Below are positions 25,449-33,992 of a stretch of 40,933 nucleotides of DNA, in pieces. Every line of letters starts with the position of its first letter. Positions within the stretch are counted from its first letter, which is position 1. The notes below the pieces were generated by a model. It did not search any database, was not told the origin of the DNA, and saw only the letters and a list, made by a program, of their open reading frames with translations. The stretch comes from Bacillota bacterium (GTDB taxonomy: Bacteria > Bacillota > Dethiobacteria > Dethiobacterales > Dethiobacteraceae): positions 1-40,933 of the forward strand of contig JAAYLG010000140.1 of NCBI GenBank assembly GCA_012522075.1. The letters are read 5' to 3'. The translations under genes were made by a program, and so were the position numbers.

Positions 25449-25894
25449 CTGTATCCATTGAACAAATGAAGTTTTGCCATGTGGATGCGGTTGCGGAAAT
25501 AGAAAAAAAAGTTTATCAAAATCCTTGGACAAAACATGCTTTTATCAATGAAATACTTGACAACGGCTTCGCTTATTACTATGTGGCTCTGGCGGAAGGC
25601 AAAGTGGTTGGCTACGGCGGTATCTGGGTAATCCTGGATGAAGCCCATGTGACCAACCTGGCGGTCAGCCCCGCCTGGCAGGGGAAGGGAATCGGCAAAG
25701 CCCTGCTGGCCCATTTAATCAAAGAAGCCGCCGGCAAAGGAGCCAGCCGCATGACCCTGGAGGTGCGTGTTTCCAATCTGAGGGCTCAAGCGCTTTATCA
25801 AAAGTTTGGTTTTGTTCCCTGCGGCATCCGGCCTAAATATTACCATGATGAAGATGCACTGGTCATGTGGCTGACAGAGCTAAGATATTACTAG
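25445..25894 (+). CDS. rimI: Ribosomal-protein-alanine N-acetyltransferase
   Basis: A 149-residue GNAT acetyltransferase, named for acetylation of the N-terminus of ribosomal protein S18. The acetyl-CoA pocket is seen as LAVSPAWQGKGIGKALL, followed by LEVRVSNLRAQALYQKFGF, both typical of RimI. A TTG at 25439 is too close to the GGGGGAGGT site (25428-25436); the GTG at 25445, overlapping the end of tsaB, is preferred. Its place between tsaB and tsaD is the usual order. Confidence 0.93.
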   Translation: MTVSIEQMKFCHVDAVAEIEKKVYQNPWTKHAFINEILDNGFAYYYVALAEGKVVGYGGIWVILDEAHVTNLAVSPAWQGKGIGKALLAHLIKEAAGKGASRMTLEVRVSNLRAQALYQKFGFVPCGIRPKYYHDEDALVMWLTELRYY

Positions 25895-25946
25895 CGGTCT
25901 GGGGCGGGTATTCTTGCCCCGGAGCGAGCGGTGCGGGGGTGACGGA

Positions 25947-26984
25947 GTGAAGGAAGAGTTAATTTTAGGCATAGAAACATCATGCGATGAAACGGCGGCA
26001 GCCGTGGTGGCCGGCGGGCGGCAGGTCAAAAGCAATATTATAGCTTCACAGGTGGATATCCACCGCAAATTTGGCGGTGTGGTACCGGAAATTGCTTCAC
26101 GGAAACATCTTGAGCTGATCAACCTGGTGATTGAGGAAGCGCTGCTGGCGGCAGGCTGCACTTTGGCTGATCTTGCCTGTATTGCCGTGACACAGGGCCC
26201 CGGTCTGGTGGGTGCCCTGCTGGTGGGGGTGAACACGGCCAAGACTTTGGCTTACGCTGCAGAAAAACCGCTGGTAGCCGTCAATCATGTGCTGGCACAT
26301 GTGGCCGCCAATTATCTGGTGCACGAAGTGGAATTCCCTGCTGTTTGCCTGGTTGTCTCGGGAGGCCATACCAGTTTGCTCTACATTGAGGCACGGGATA
26401 AGGTGGAATTGCTGGCGTCCACCCGCGATGATGCTGCAGGGGAGGCATTTGATAAAATAGCCCGGGTGCTGGGTCTGGGCTATCCCGGGGGACCGGCCAT
26501 TGAGCTTGCCGCCCGGGAAGGTGATATACATGCTTTTACCTTCCCCAAGGCTTTCAGCGGCCAGGATGATGTCTTGGCATTTTCTTTTTCCGGTTTAAAG
26601 TCTGCGGTGATCAACACTGTGCATAATATAATACAAAAAGGGCAGAAACTGCCTGTTGCCGACGTGGCTGCCGGTTTTCAGCAGGCTGTGATTGATATCC
26701 TGGTGGAAAAAACCTGCCTGGCGGCAAAGATTAAAGGGACAAAAACTGTACTTTTGGCAGGCGGTGTTGCCGCCAACCAAATGCTGCGGGCGCGGCTGGC
26801 TGCAGCGCTGGCGGCGGAGGGCCGCAACCTCCTCTTCCCGCCACTTTCGCTTTGTACCGACAATGCGGCCATGGTGGCGGCAGCCGGCTGGGACAGTTAC
26901 CGCAAGCAACAATTCGCAGGACTCGACTTAAACGCAGATCCTGTTTTAGACATGATGCGCCACTTAACGCAACTGCCCGGATGA
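25947..26984 (+). CDS. tsaD: tRNA threonylcarbamoyladenosine transferase TsaD
   Basis: A 345-residue ASKHA enzyme that transfers the threonylcarbamoyl group to A37 of tRNA. It starts near LILGIETSCDETAAAVV and carries the metal-binding HVLAHV (HxxxH), VVSGGHTSL and LAGGVAANQMLR. The GTG at 25947 follows a G-rich site at 25935-25940; the in-frame ATG at 25914 has none. It ends the thiL-tsaE-tsaB-rimI-tsaD operon and is followed by a terminator and a DnaA-box cluster. Confidence 0.96.
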   Translation: MKEELILGIETSCDETAAAVVAGGRQVKSNIIASQVDIHRKFGGVVPEIASRKHLELINLVIEEALLAAGCTLADLACIAVTQGPGLVGALLVGVNTAKTLAYAAEKPLVAVNHVLAHVAANYLVHEVEFPAVCLVVSGGHTSLLYIEARDKVELLASTRDDAAGEAFDKIARVLGLGYPGGPAIELAAREGDIHAFTFPKAFSGQDDVLAFSFSGLKSAVINTVHNIIQKGQKLPVADVAAGFQQAVIDILVEKTCLAAKIKGTKTVLLAGGVAANQMLRARLAAALAAEGRNLLFPPLSLCTDNAAMVAAAGWDSYRKQQFAGLDLNADPVLDMMRHLTQLPG

Positions 26985-27015
26985 ACAAAAAGAGTTACTA
27001 GTTATGGTAACAACC

Positions 27016-27096
27016 TGTGGATAATGTGGATACTTTGTTAAAATACATTGATAATGGGGTTATTTCTGTGGATAACTATGTGGATACTGTGGATTA
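27016..27096 (+). repeat. Cluster of five same-direction DnaA boxes
   Basis: Five 9-mers of the TGTGGATAA type (TTATCCACA on the other strand) lie at 27016-27024, 27025-27033, 27067-27075, 27079-27087 and 27088-27096. The first and third are perfect and the other three have one mismatch. Two pairs are directly adjacent. An A/T-rich stretch separates the two groups. This density in 81 bases is far above chance. Confidence 0.85.
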
Positions 27097-27376
27097 GTGC
27101 CACTGCCGGCTGCTAAAAATATGAACAAAATGTTGCAAATTCAGGAGTAGCCGGCTTTGTGGAACTTAACATAAAAAAAGACCGGCTGAAAAATAGTCTT
27201 TTTTTCGACGGCGTAAAAAACCACAATTGTAACAGAAAACGACAGGATACTTTGACGAACTAAACTCCTCCGCCAGCTTTTCAGCGGGAAAACCTCTGAT
27301 GCTGCAGCTCCGGCGCAGATGCCTGCTTGTCGCCTGTCAAGCGGGGCTGACAGAAAAAAGAAAAGAGGGATGTTTT
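27097..27376. other. Intergenic region between DnaA boxes and murC
   Basis: No gene is seen. It holds an inverted repeat GCCGGCT/AGCCGGC (27105-27111, 27149-27155), a terminator-like hairpin (27173-27205) and about 170 bases before murC with no clear promoter. The murC frame is open upstream to 27299 but without a binding site. Confidence 0.5.
27173..27205. terminator. Bidirectional terminator-like hairpin
   Basis: A perfect 10-base repeat, AAAAAAAGAC (27173-27182) with GTCTTTTTTT (27196-27205), loop of 13. It probably ends the tsaD transcript and would isolate the murC promoter region from the DnaA boxes. Confidence 0.65.
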
Positions 27377-28759
27377 TTGCTTAACCGGATCAAACATCTT
27401 CACTTTATAGGTATTGGCGGCTACGGGATGAGCGCGCTGGCTCAGGTGCTCCTTGACATGGGATACATAGTGACCGGTTCTGACATCAAGCAAAGCGCCA
27501 TTACGGAAAAATTAAAAAAACTGGGGGCAACTGTATTTACCGGTCATGATGCGGCACATATTGCCGGGGCGGAACTTGTAGTTTACTCAACTGCCATCCC
27601 GCCTGATAATGTTGAATTGCAGGCCGCCAAAAAAAGCGGCATACCTGTATGGCACCGCTCGGAACTTTTGGCCCGTTTTATTAACGATCGTTTTGGCATT
27701 GCCGTGGCGGGAGCGCACGGCAAGACAACAACCACTTCCATGATTGCCACGGTGCTGACGGCGGGGGGGCTGGACCCCACCGCTTTCATTGGCGGTGTGC
27801 TGGCTGAATTCGGCGGTAATGCCCGCATCGGCAAATCGGATATTGTCATTGCCGAAGCGGATGAAAGCGACAACACTTTTCTCCGCTACCGCCCCCGGAT
27901 GGCCGTTATTACCAATGTAGAGGCGGATCACCTGGAGCATTATAAGGGTAATTTCCAGCTGCTTTTGGCTGCGTACAGAGAATTTTTAGGCAATACTGCT
28001 CCCGACGGTATTGCTGTCCTGAATGCGGAGGACCGGTATTTGCAGAATATGCATCCCTCGCATTTAAAAAAAATTGTTACCTTCGGGCTCACAAAAGGCG
28101 ACTGGCGTGCCGCCAATATAGAGTATGCAGGCTGGGGCAGCCGTTTTCAAGTTATAGGGCCGAAAGGTCCTGTGGGGCAGATTACGCTGTCAGTCCCAGG
28201 GCTGCATAATGTCCTTAATGCTTTGGCGGCGGTGGCGGTAGCCGGAGAGTTTGGGGTGGCTTTTCCCCGGATCCAGACAAGCCTGGCAAACTTTCGCGGT
28301 GCGGAGCGTCGCTTCCAGTTCTTATACAAAGGCAACGGTATTGCCGTGGTAGACGATTATGCCCATCACCCCACAGAAATACGTGCAACCTTGCAGGCTG
28401 CCCGTACCGACGGGATAGAAAGGGTGCTGGTTGTTTTTCAGCCGCACCGCTTCAGCCGAACAAAGTGGTTCCTGGAAGAATTCGCCCGGTCTTTGTATGA
28501 TGCAGATCAGGTTATTTTACATCGGATATATGCCGCCAGTGAACTGCCGCTGGCAGGGGTGTCGTCCCGTGAACTGGCGGAAAAGATGCGCGCCCACGGA
28601 GTTAATGTCACCCAGCTGGATGAAGCGGAAGAGATTGTTGCCTATGTGTTGTCAATTGCCCGTCCAGGGGACCTGATTATTACCATGGGTGCCGGGGATA
28701 TTACGGAAATCGGCCACCGCCTGGCGGTAAAATTGCGGGAGAAAGAGCATGTCCATTGA
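27377..28759 (+). CDS. murC: UDP-N-acetylmuramate--L-alanine ligase
   Basis: A 460-residue Mur ligase that adds L-Ala to UDP-MurNAc, the first peptide step of wall precursor synthesis. HFIGIGGYGMSALA marks the N-terminal nucleotide domain. AGAHGKTTTTSMI is the ATP-binding loop, and EADESD, DDYAHHPTEI and FQPHRFSRT follow. The start is taken as TTG at 27377 because GAGGGA (27365-27370) is six bases upstream and the length then matches the family; the frame is open to 27299. It overlaps the next gene by 11 bases. No other mur genes adjoin it. Confidence 0.95.
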   Translation: MLNRIKHLHFIGIGGYGMSALAQVLLDMGYIVTGSDIKQSAITEKLKKLGATVFTGHDAAHIAGAELVVYSTAIPPDNVELQAAKKSGIPVWHRSELLARFINDRFGIAVAGAHGKTTTTSMIATVLTAGGLDPTAFIGGVLAEFGGNARIGKSDIVIAEADESDNTFLRYRPRMAVITNVEADHLEHYKGNFQLLLAAYREFLGNTAPDGIAVLNAEDRYLQNMHPSHLKKIVTFGLTKGDWRAANIEYAGWGSRFQVIGPKGPVGQITLSVPGLHNVLNALAAVAVAGEFGVAFPRIQTSLANFRGAERRFQFLYKGNGIAVVDDYAHHPTEIRATLQAARTDGIERVLVVFQPHRFSRTKWFLEEFARSLYDADQVILHRIYAASELPLAGVSSRELAEKMRAHGVNVTQLDEAEEIVAYVLSIARPGDLIITMGAGDITEIGHRLAVKLREKEHVH

Positions 28760-30080
28760 TTACTACACTTACCTGGTGGAAGCCGCACGGAAAAACATCC
28801 TGCCGCTTACTTCCTACTGCAATGTCAGGTGCGTTTTTTGCAGCCATAAGCAAAACCCGGATGGGGTACTGATCCACAGGCTGCCTTCGCTTCCCGTGGC
28901 CAAAGTTGAAGAATTGGTGCAGCTTTTGGATCCGCGGGAAAAAGTTGTTATAGGCGAGTCGGCCACACGCCTGGTTGAAGGGGAACCCTTTACCCACCCG
29001 GAAATTATGCCAATTTTAAAGCTTATCCGCACCAAGATGCCGCAAACAACTATTGCCATCACCACCAATGCCATCTTATTGACGCCAAGGCTGGCGGCGC
29101 AATTGGCACAGCTTTTGCCGCTGGAAATAACAGTCTCCCTCAACAGCGTCACGGCGGCCGGGCGGCGTCTGCTGATGCAGGACACCGAAGAAAGTCGTGC
29201 ACCCCGGGCGGTGGCAGCCCTTGCTCGCAGCGGTATTCCTTTTCACGGCAGCCTGGTGGCCATGCCCCACCTTGCAGGCTGGCGGGACATGGAGGAAACA
29301 GTCCGATTTCTCGCCGAGCACGGCGCCCTGACAATCCGCCTTTTTCTGCCCGGCTATACGGCAAAAACACCGCCCGAAATAAAGTTTCCGCTGTCTTTAT
29401 GGACGGAAGTCGTTGCTTTTGCCCGGGAAGGGACAAAAAGGTACGGCTTGCCTGTTATTCCTGAACCCTGCGTGCCGCAAGACCTGACGCCAAAGATCTG
29501 GGGTGTAATGGCCAAAACGCCGGCACAGGAGGCCGGCCTGCAGCCGGGGGATGTAATTACGGAAGTGGACGGCAAAACAGTGTCCACACGCGTAGAAGCC
29601 TTTTGGGCCGCCAAGAGGGCGAAAAAACCCACCATTGCTTATGCCCGCCAGGGGCGACTCTATCACACCAGACTAAAAAAAGCGGCCCTGGAGCCGCCGG
29701 GTTTTGTTATGCTTTATGATTTTCACCCGCGGCGGGTGGCCGCTATCGAGAGGGCAATCAGGCTGCGGCAGGCGGAGAGGCCGCTGGTTTTGGCTTCAGC
29801 TTTTGGCGCACAACTTGTCAGGCAGGTAGCGAACAAGTTTGCCCTTCCTGCATTGACTGTTTGTAAGGTGGATAATAACTTTTTTGGCGGTTCAATTCAG
29901 GCCGCCGGGCTGCTGACTGTGCAGGATTTTCTGACTGCGGCACGGAAGGCATTGGCAGGGCGTCGCCATGACTTGCTGCTTGTACCGCAGGATGCTTTTG
30001 ACGGGCACGGTTTAGACCTGACGGGGCGGCGTGCGGACGTGCTGACGCAGGAACTGTCAGTGGCCTGTGAAGTTGTCTGA
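28749..30080 (+). CDS. Radical SAM protein with PDZ and DUF512-like regions
   Basis: A 443-residue protein with an N-terminal radical SAM domain whose cluster motif is CNVRCVFC (Cys24, 28, 31). A PDZ-like domain follows at about 246-312 (GVMAKTPAQEAGLQPGDVITEVDG). The C-terminal 75 residues include VDNNFFGGSIQAAGLLTVQDF, which resembles the end of DUF512 proteins. Those are usually ordered PDZ, radical SAM, DUF512, whereas here PDZ lies inside. The radical SAM core would make a 5'-deoxyadenosyl radical; the substrate is unknown. Its ATG lies inside murC, so translation is coupled to a wall enzyme. Confidence 0.78.
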   Translation: MSIDYYTYLVEAARKNILPLTSYCNVRCVFCSHKQNPDGVLIHRLPSLPVAKVEELVQLLDPREKVVIGESATRLVEGEPFTHPEIMPILKLIRTKMPQTTIAITTNAILLTPRLAAQLAQLLPLEITVSLNSVTAAGRRLLMQDTEESRAPRAVAALARSGIPFHGSLVAMPHLAGWRDMEETVRFLAEHGALTIRLFLPGYTAKTPPEIKFPLSLWTEVVAFAREGTKRYGLPVIPEPCVPQDLTPKIWGVMAKTPAQEAGLQPGDVITEVDGKTVSTRVEAFWAAKRAKKPTIAYARQGRLYHTRLKKAALEPPGFVMLYDFHPRRVAAIERAIRLRQAERPLVLASAFGAQLVRQVANKFALPALTVCKVDNNFFGGSIQAAGLLTVQDFLTAARKALAGRRHDLLLVPQDAFDGHGLDLTGRRADVLTQELSVACEVV

Positions 30081-30094
30081 CTAAAGGGCACGCC

Positions 30095-30586
30095 CTAGAG
30101 GTAGATGTGCCGGGCCTCAATTGTTTTGCCCAGGGTAAGCAAACCGCAGGAGGTGCGGGGCTCGCGGCGGCTGTCCGTAGGTGAGCCGGGGTTAAAAAGC
30201 AGGACACCGTTTTTCCATTGCAGGAAAGGCCGGTGAATGTGGCCGAAAACAACGGCATCCACATGGTCGTCCGCAAAGGCCTGCAGGGCAAGCTCGGGGG
30301 TTTTGCTGCGGTCTATGCCAAGGTCGCCGTGAACAAGACCGATGCGGAAGCCGGCCAAAGTAAGCGTTTTTTTTCTGCCAAAACGCTCCACAAGCTCCAG
30401 GGGGTCCATGTTGCCTGCCACCGCTTCTACCGGAGCGATTGTTTCCAGTTCCTTTACAACGCTCATGGTGACTAAATCTCCCGCATGCAGGATCAGCTCC
30501 ACACCGGCAAAAATGTCAAACAGGGCGGCGGGCAGGTATTTTGCCCTGGTAGGAATATGAGTGTCACTTAAAACTCCGATGCGCAT
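30095..30586 (-). CDS. Metallophosphoesterase, YfcE/MJ0936 family
   Basis: A 163-residue calcineurin-like phosphodiesterase. The metal-binding set is complete: GVLSDTH near the start, LHAGDLV, GNMD, VHGD and GHIHRP. Small members of this family hydrolyse phosphodiesters in vitro, but the natural substrate is unclear. The ATG at 30584-30586 has GGAGGGAG upstream. It converges on the radical SAM gene; a short AGGGC/GCCCT hairpin (30085-30096) sits between the two stops without a T-run. Confidence 0.9.
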   Translation of the reverse strand: MRIGVLSDTHIPTRAKYLPAALFDIFAGVELILHAGDLVTMSVVKELETIAPVEAVAGNMDPLELVERFGRKKTLTLAGFRIGLVHGDLGIDRSKTPELALQAFADDHVDAVVFGHIHRPFLQWKNGVLLFNPGSPTDSRREPRTSCGLLTLGKTIEARHIYL

Positions 30587-30809
30587 TTTGTCTCCCTCCT
30601 GTTATCTTGTTAAAGAGTTCTTGCCGACAGGAAACAATTCCTGCCGGGTATTTACCACCTTGTGGGCTGCTCCGCCATTGAAGATTAAGCTTGTGCATTT
30701 CTTAATAATTTATTATACTTGACAGGGCCGGTGCAAACGGCAGGATTCTATAGAATAAAAGAGAAGTGAATGGGGTAAAAAAGCCTTGCTGCGGCAAGGA
30801 GGATGGATA

Positions 30810-32213
30810 ATGGGCAACAAGAATCCGCTGTACGAGTATTTTCATTTTTCTTTGCGGGCGCTAAAAGAATCAGGTGGTACCGGAGAGAACCAGGTACTGC
30901 TGAAACAGCTGCTGCTAACAGTGGAATCGTTAATTATGATGCTGGATAACAGGGGAAGGATTACCGAATTTAATCCCGCCTGTGAACATGCATCCGGATA
31001 CAGCCGCAGGGAAGTGCTGGGCAAAACGCCGGATTTTCTTGTTCCCCCGGAGGAACAGGCGGATGTGCGAGCCGCAATGGCAAAACTGCTGCAGGGAGAA
31101 CACGGAGATTCCCAGCCGCTGACATATGAGAATCACTGGCGGACCAAGGACGGCCGCAAGCGGCTTTTGGTCTGGACAAACAGCAGCATTAAAGATGCAC
31201 ACGGCGAGGTAAGCTCAATTATTTGCACAGGACAGGATGTGACGGAAGTGCGTGCAGAGGAAAGGCGCCGAGCCATTATGCTGGACATCCTGCAAGTTTT
31301 GGCCAGCACGTACGACCAGGATACCGTCCTTTCTTACATTCTGAAAACAGTTTGCAGGCATTTGCAATGTGATGCCGCCGGAATCCGCCTGCGCCGGGGT
31401 GATGATTACCCATATGTGCAGACCATTGGTTTCAATGATGATTTTATCAGGGCGGAATCGCTGCTTGGCTGTTACCGGGGGGGCATCCCCGGGAAGGAAG
31501 CAAAAAAACAGGGGGAACTGGAATGTATCTGCGGCAGTGTGATCCGCGGCGATCTTAGCCCCGAACTTACCACTGAAAAAGGTACTTTTTATACGGGTAA
31601 CATTAATGAATTAGCTGCCAGACTTGCCAAAATGGATGTTTCGTTTCGCATTCGCAACCATTGCGGCCAAGCAGGTTATAAATCCATTGCCTTGGTACCG
31701 CTGCGCTTTCAGGAGGAGACAGTAGGGATCCTGCAGCTTAATGCCACGGTGGAGAACCACTTCAGCGAAGATGACATTGAATTTTTAACCTTAATCGGAC
31801 GAAGTATCGGTGCGGCACTAGTTAGATTCCAGGCGGAACAGGAAAGAAGGAAAACGCAGCTGATACTCGACAAGGTAATCCAAAACGCCAGGGACGGCTT
31901 TTCCCTGGCGACGCAGGACGGGGAATTTTTGATTTACAATGCGGCCATGGAACGTATTACCGGTTATACCATGGAGGAAGTAAACAAACACGGCTGGTTT
32001 TATCTGGCCTACCCCGATGAAGAAGAGAGACGCCAAGCTGTCCATAAGGCGCGGCAGGCCGCCGCCGGAAGGATAGATTTTATAGATACTGTCATCACCT
32101 GCAAAGACGGTACACGCAAGCCTGTGGCGATTTCGATAACACCGCTGGAAGTAGACGATAAAACTTATAATTTCAGTACAATGATTGATTTGACACCCAT
32201 TTATCGCAGCTAA
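30810..32213 (+). CDS. PAS-GAF-PAS sensor protein without output domain
   Basis: A 467-residue soluble protein. An N-terminal PAS domain (about 35-150, with IMMLDNRGRITEFNPACEHASGYSRREVLG) is followed by a GAF domain (about 155-345, with ELECICGSVI and SIALVPLRFQEETVGILQLN). A second PAS domain (about 350-467, with YNAAMERITGYTMEEV) reaches the C-terminus. There is no histidine kinase, GGDEF, EAL or DNA-binding domain. It may partner with another protein, and no such gene is adjacent. AAGGAGG at 30796-30802 supports the ATG at 30810 over an in-frame TTG at 30786. Confidence 0.87.
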   Translation: MGNKNPLYEYFHFSLRALKESGGTGENQVLLKQLLLTVESLIMMLDNRGRITEFNPACEHASGYSRREVLGKTPDFLVPPEEQADVRAAMAKLLQGEHGDSQPLTYENHWRTKDGRKRLLVWTNSSIKDAHGEVSSIICTGQDVTEVRAEERRRAIMLDILQVLASTYDQDTVLSYILKTVCRHLQCDAAGIRLRRGDDYPYVQTIGFNDDFIRAESLLGCYRGGIPGKEAKKQGELECICGSVIRGDLSPELTTEKGTFYTGNINELAARLAKMDVSFRIRNHCGQAGYKSIALVPLRFQEETVGILQLNATVENHFSEDDIEFLTLIGRSIGAALVRFQAEQERRKTQLILDKVIQNARDGFSLATQDGEFLIYNAAMERITGYTMEEVNKHGWFYLAYPDEEERRQAVHKARQAAAGRIDFIDTVITCKDGTRKPVAISITPLEVDDKTYNFSTMIDLTPIYRS

Positions 32214-32224
32214 ACCCTTCCGGT

Positions 32225-32246
32225 CCGGCTGAGCCGGTTTTTTTTT
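32225..32246 (+). terminator. Intrinsic terminator after the PAS-GAF-PAS gene
   Basis: CCGGC-TGA-GCCGG (32225-32237) followed by nine T (32238-32246), 12 bases after the stop codon. Confidence 0.85.
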
Positions 32247-32288
32247 GTCAACCGGGTCAGATGACAGGACTTTTTAGGGAAGTAGGTA

Positions 32289-32344
32289 TTGACAGTTCAG
32301 CGAAAAAGGTTTAAAATCAAATTGTTAGTTTTCTAACCAACAAT
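32289..32344 (+). promoter_or_regulatory. MATE promoter with palindromic operator
   Basis: TTGACA (32289-32294) and TAAAAT (32312-32317) are 17 bases apart. Just downstream, GTTAG-N4-CTAAC (32324-32337) is nested in an outer repeat ATTGTT/AACAAT (32321-32326, 32339-32344). GTTAG-type palindromes are used by MepR-like MarR repressors of MATE pumps. Which regulator binds is an inference. Confidence 0.55.
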
Positions 32345-32381
32345 AGGGTTCAAAATGACTCGGTTTCTAGGAGGGTTATTT

Positions 32382-33788
32382 GTGGTATCCACAAAACAGC
32401 TTGGTGAAGGCAAGATTACCACACTCATTATAAAATATTCCCTTCCCTCCATTGTAGGGATGGTTGTCACTTCAATTTACAATGTTGTCGACCGTATTTA
32501 TGTAGCCCAGGGTGTAGGCTCCCTGGGGCTGGCCGGTGTAACTGTCGGCTTCCCCGACATGATGCTTGTTATGGCATTAACCGGCCTCGTTAGCATCGGG
32601 GCCACCGCAATAATATCTATCCGGCTTGGTGAAAAAGATCAGGATGAGGCGGAGAAAGTACTTGGCAATGCTCTTGTACTGCTTTTAATCCTGTCTGTTT
32701 TCATTACGCTTGGCGGCTTACTATTTCTTGATTCTTTACTTACCGCTTTCGGTGCCAGCGAAGAAATTTTACCGTATGCCAGGGATTATATGCGCATCAT
32801 CTTTGGCGGAATTGTCTTTCAGGTATTTAGTCTCGGGTTGCATAACTATGCCCGCGCTGAAGGGGACCCAAAAACGGCAATGCTTTCTATGCTAATCGGT
32901 GCGTTGATTAATATTGTCTTTGACCCAATTCTGATTATTGGCTTCAAAATGGGCGTCGCCGGTGCGGCTGTTGCCACAGTCTTTTCGCAAGTTGTTTCCG
33001 TCTGCTGGTTATTTTCCCGCTACCTGCGCGGCAAAAGCATGTTAAAAATCCGCCCGCAGTATTTCAGGCTGTCCTGGTCGCGTGTGCTGCACATTTTAAC
33101 TGTGGGAACACCCGCTTTTTTTAAACAGACTTCCACCAGCCTGACTGCCATGCTTTTAAACCGTTCCCTGCAGACCTTTGGAGGGGACCTGGCTATCTCC
33201 ACATTCGGTGTAGTTCACAGTGTCAACACTTTGATTATGATGCCTCTCTTTGGTATCAGCCAGGGGATACAGCCCATTGTAGGTTATAATTATGGCGCAC
33301 GCCAGTTTAATCGGGTTAAAAAAACGCTCTTCGGAGGTATTTTCCTGGCATCCTGTCTTAGTGTTGCCGGCTTTTTGCTGATTGTCTTGGTGCCGGAACA
33401 TTTTGTACTGCTTTTCAGCGACAATGACAGCGCCTTGATGACAATGGCTGTAAACGCCATGCGCATTAATACTATCATGCTGCCCGTGCTCGGTTTTACC
33501 GTCATATCAGCCAACTACTTTCAGGCGGTGGGCAAACCGATGCAAGCTGTTATCCTGAACCTGATCCGCCAAGTTTTCCTGATTGTTCCGCTTTTATATT
33601 TTCTGCCCCGTTATGTTGTGCCCGGTCTTAACGGCGTCTGGATGGCTGCTCCCACAGCTGACTGTATCTCCACCTTGCTGACGGTAGGTGCTGTTTTCCT
33701 GGAGGTGCGATTCCTGAACAAAATGGAAAACGATTACCGGACCGGGAAGGATAAACTGGAGCAGGCGGCCGTTCTGGCCGGCAAATAA
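32382..33788 (+). CDS. MATE family efflux transporter, MepA-like
   Basis: A 468-residue multidrug/toxic compound extrusion protein with the expected twelve hydrophobic helices in two halves. It shows LPSIVGMVVTSIYNVVDRIYV near the start, LHNYARAEGDPKTAM at the end of the first half, and GISQGIQPIVGYNYGARQ in the second. Such pumps export cationic drugs or dyes using sodium or proton gradients. The frame is open to an ATG at 32355 with a weak site, but AGGAGGG (32369-32375) points to GTG at 32382. It stands alone with its own promoter, operator and terminator, and contrasts with the decayed MATE gene at 3900-4500. Confidence 0.92.
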   Translation: MVSTKQLGEGKITTLIIKYSLPSIVGMVVTSIYNVVDRIYVAQGVGSLGLAGVTVGFPDMMLVMALTGLVSIGATAIISIRLGEKDQDEAEKVLGNALVLLLILSVFITLGGLLFLDSLLTAFGASEEILPYARDYMRIIFGGIVFQVFSLGLHNYARAEGDPKTAMLSMLIGALINIVFDPILIIGFKMGVAGAAVATVFSQVVSVCWLFSRYLRGKSMLKIRPQYFRLSWSRVLHILTVGTPAFFKQTSTSLTAMLLNRSLQTFGGDLAISTFGVVHSVNTLIMMPLFGISQGIQPIVGYNYGARQFNRVKKTLFGGIFLASCLSVAGFLLIVLVPEHFVLLFSDNDSALMTMAVNAMRINTIMLPVLGFTVISANYFQAVGKPMQAVILNLIRQVFLIVPLLYFLPRYVVPGLNGVWMAAPTADCISTLLTVGAVFLEVRFLNKMENDYRTGKDKLEQAAVLAGK

Positions 33789-33806
33789 GGAAAGGCGTCA
33801 AACTTG

Positions 33807-33840
33807 ACACCAATCATACCAATGTATGGTTGGTGTTTTA
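33807..33840 (+). terminator. Intrinsic terminator of the MATE gene
   Basis: A 13-base stem with one G-T pair (33807-33819 and 33824-33836), loop CAAT, then TTTA. It lies 18 bases after the stop. Confidence 0.75.
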
Positions 33841-33937
33841 TTCTGCTCGGCAATTGTTTTTACCAAAGCAGGGCAAATGGTTAAAAAGGTTTTTCACAAT
33901 CTTGACTGCAGCATAGTATCGTGTACAAGGTAAAAGC

Positions 33938-33981
33938 CGAAAAGAAAACAGCAAAGTGCTTATGAGGAGCGCTTTGCTGTT
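33938..33981 (-). terminator. Intrinsic terminator of the abrB-like gene
   Basis: On the minus strand a 14-base stem (33968-33981 with 33947-33960, one wobble pair) is followed by TTTTCTTTT-like sequence, 11 bases beyond the stop. Confidence 0.75.
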
Positions 33982-33992
33982 CATATAGACTG

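Noticed and set aside
27016-27096. Chromosomal replication origin oriC
   Set aside because: DnaA boxes are present but no dnaA, dnaN or other usual origin genes are near; reported as a DnaA-box cluster only.
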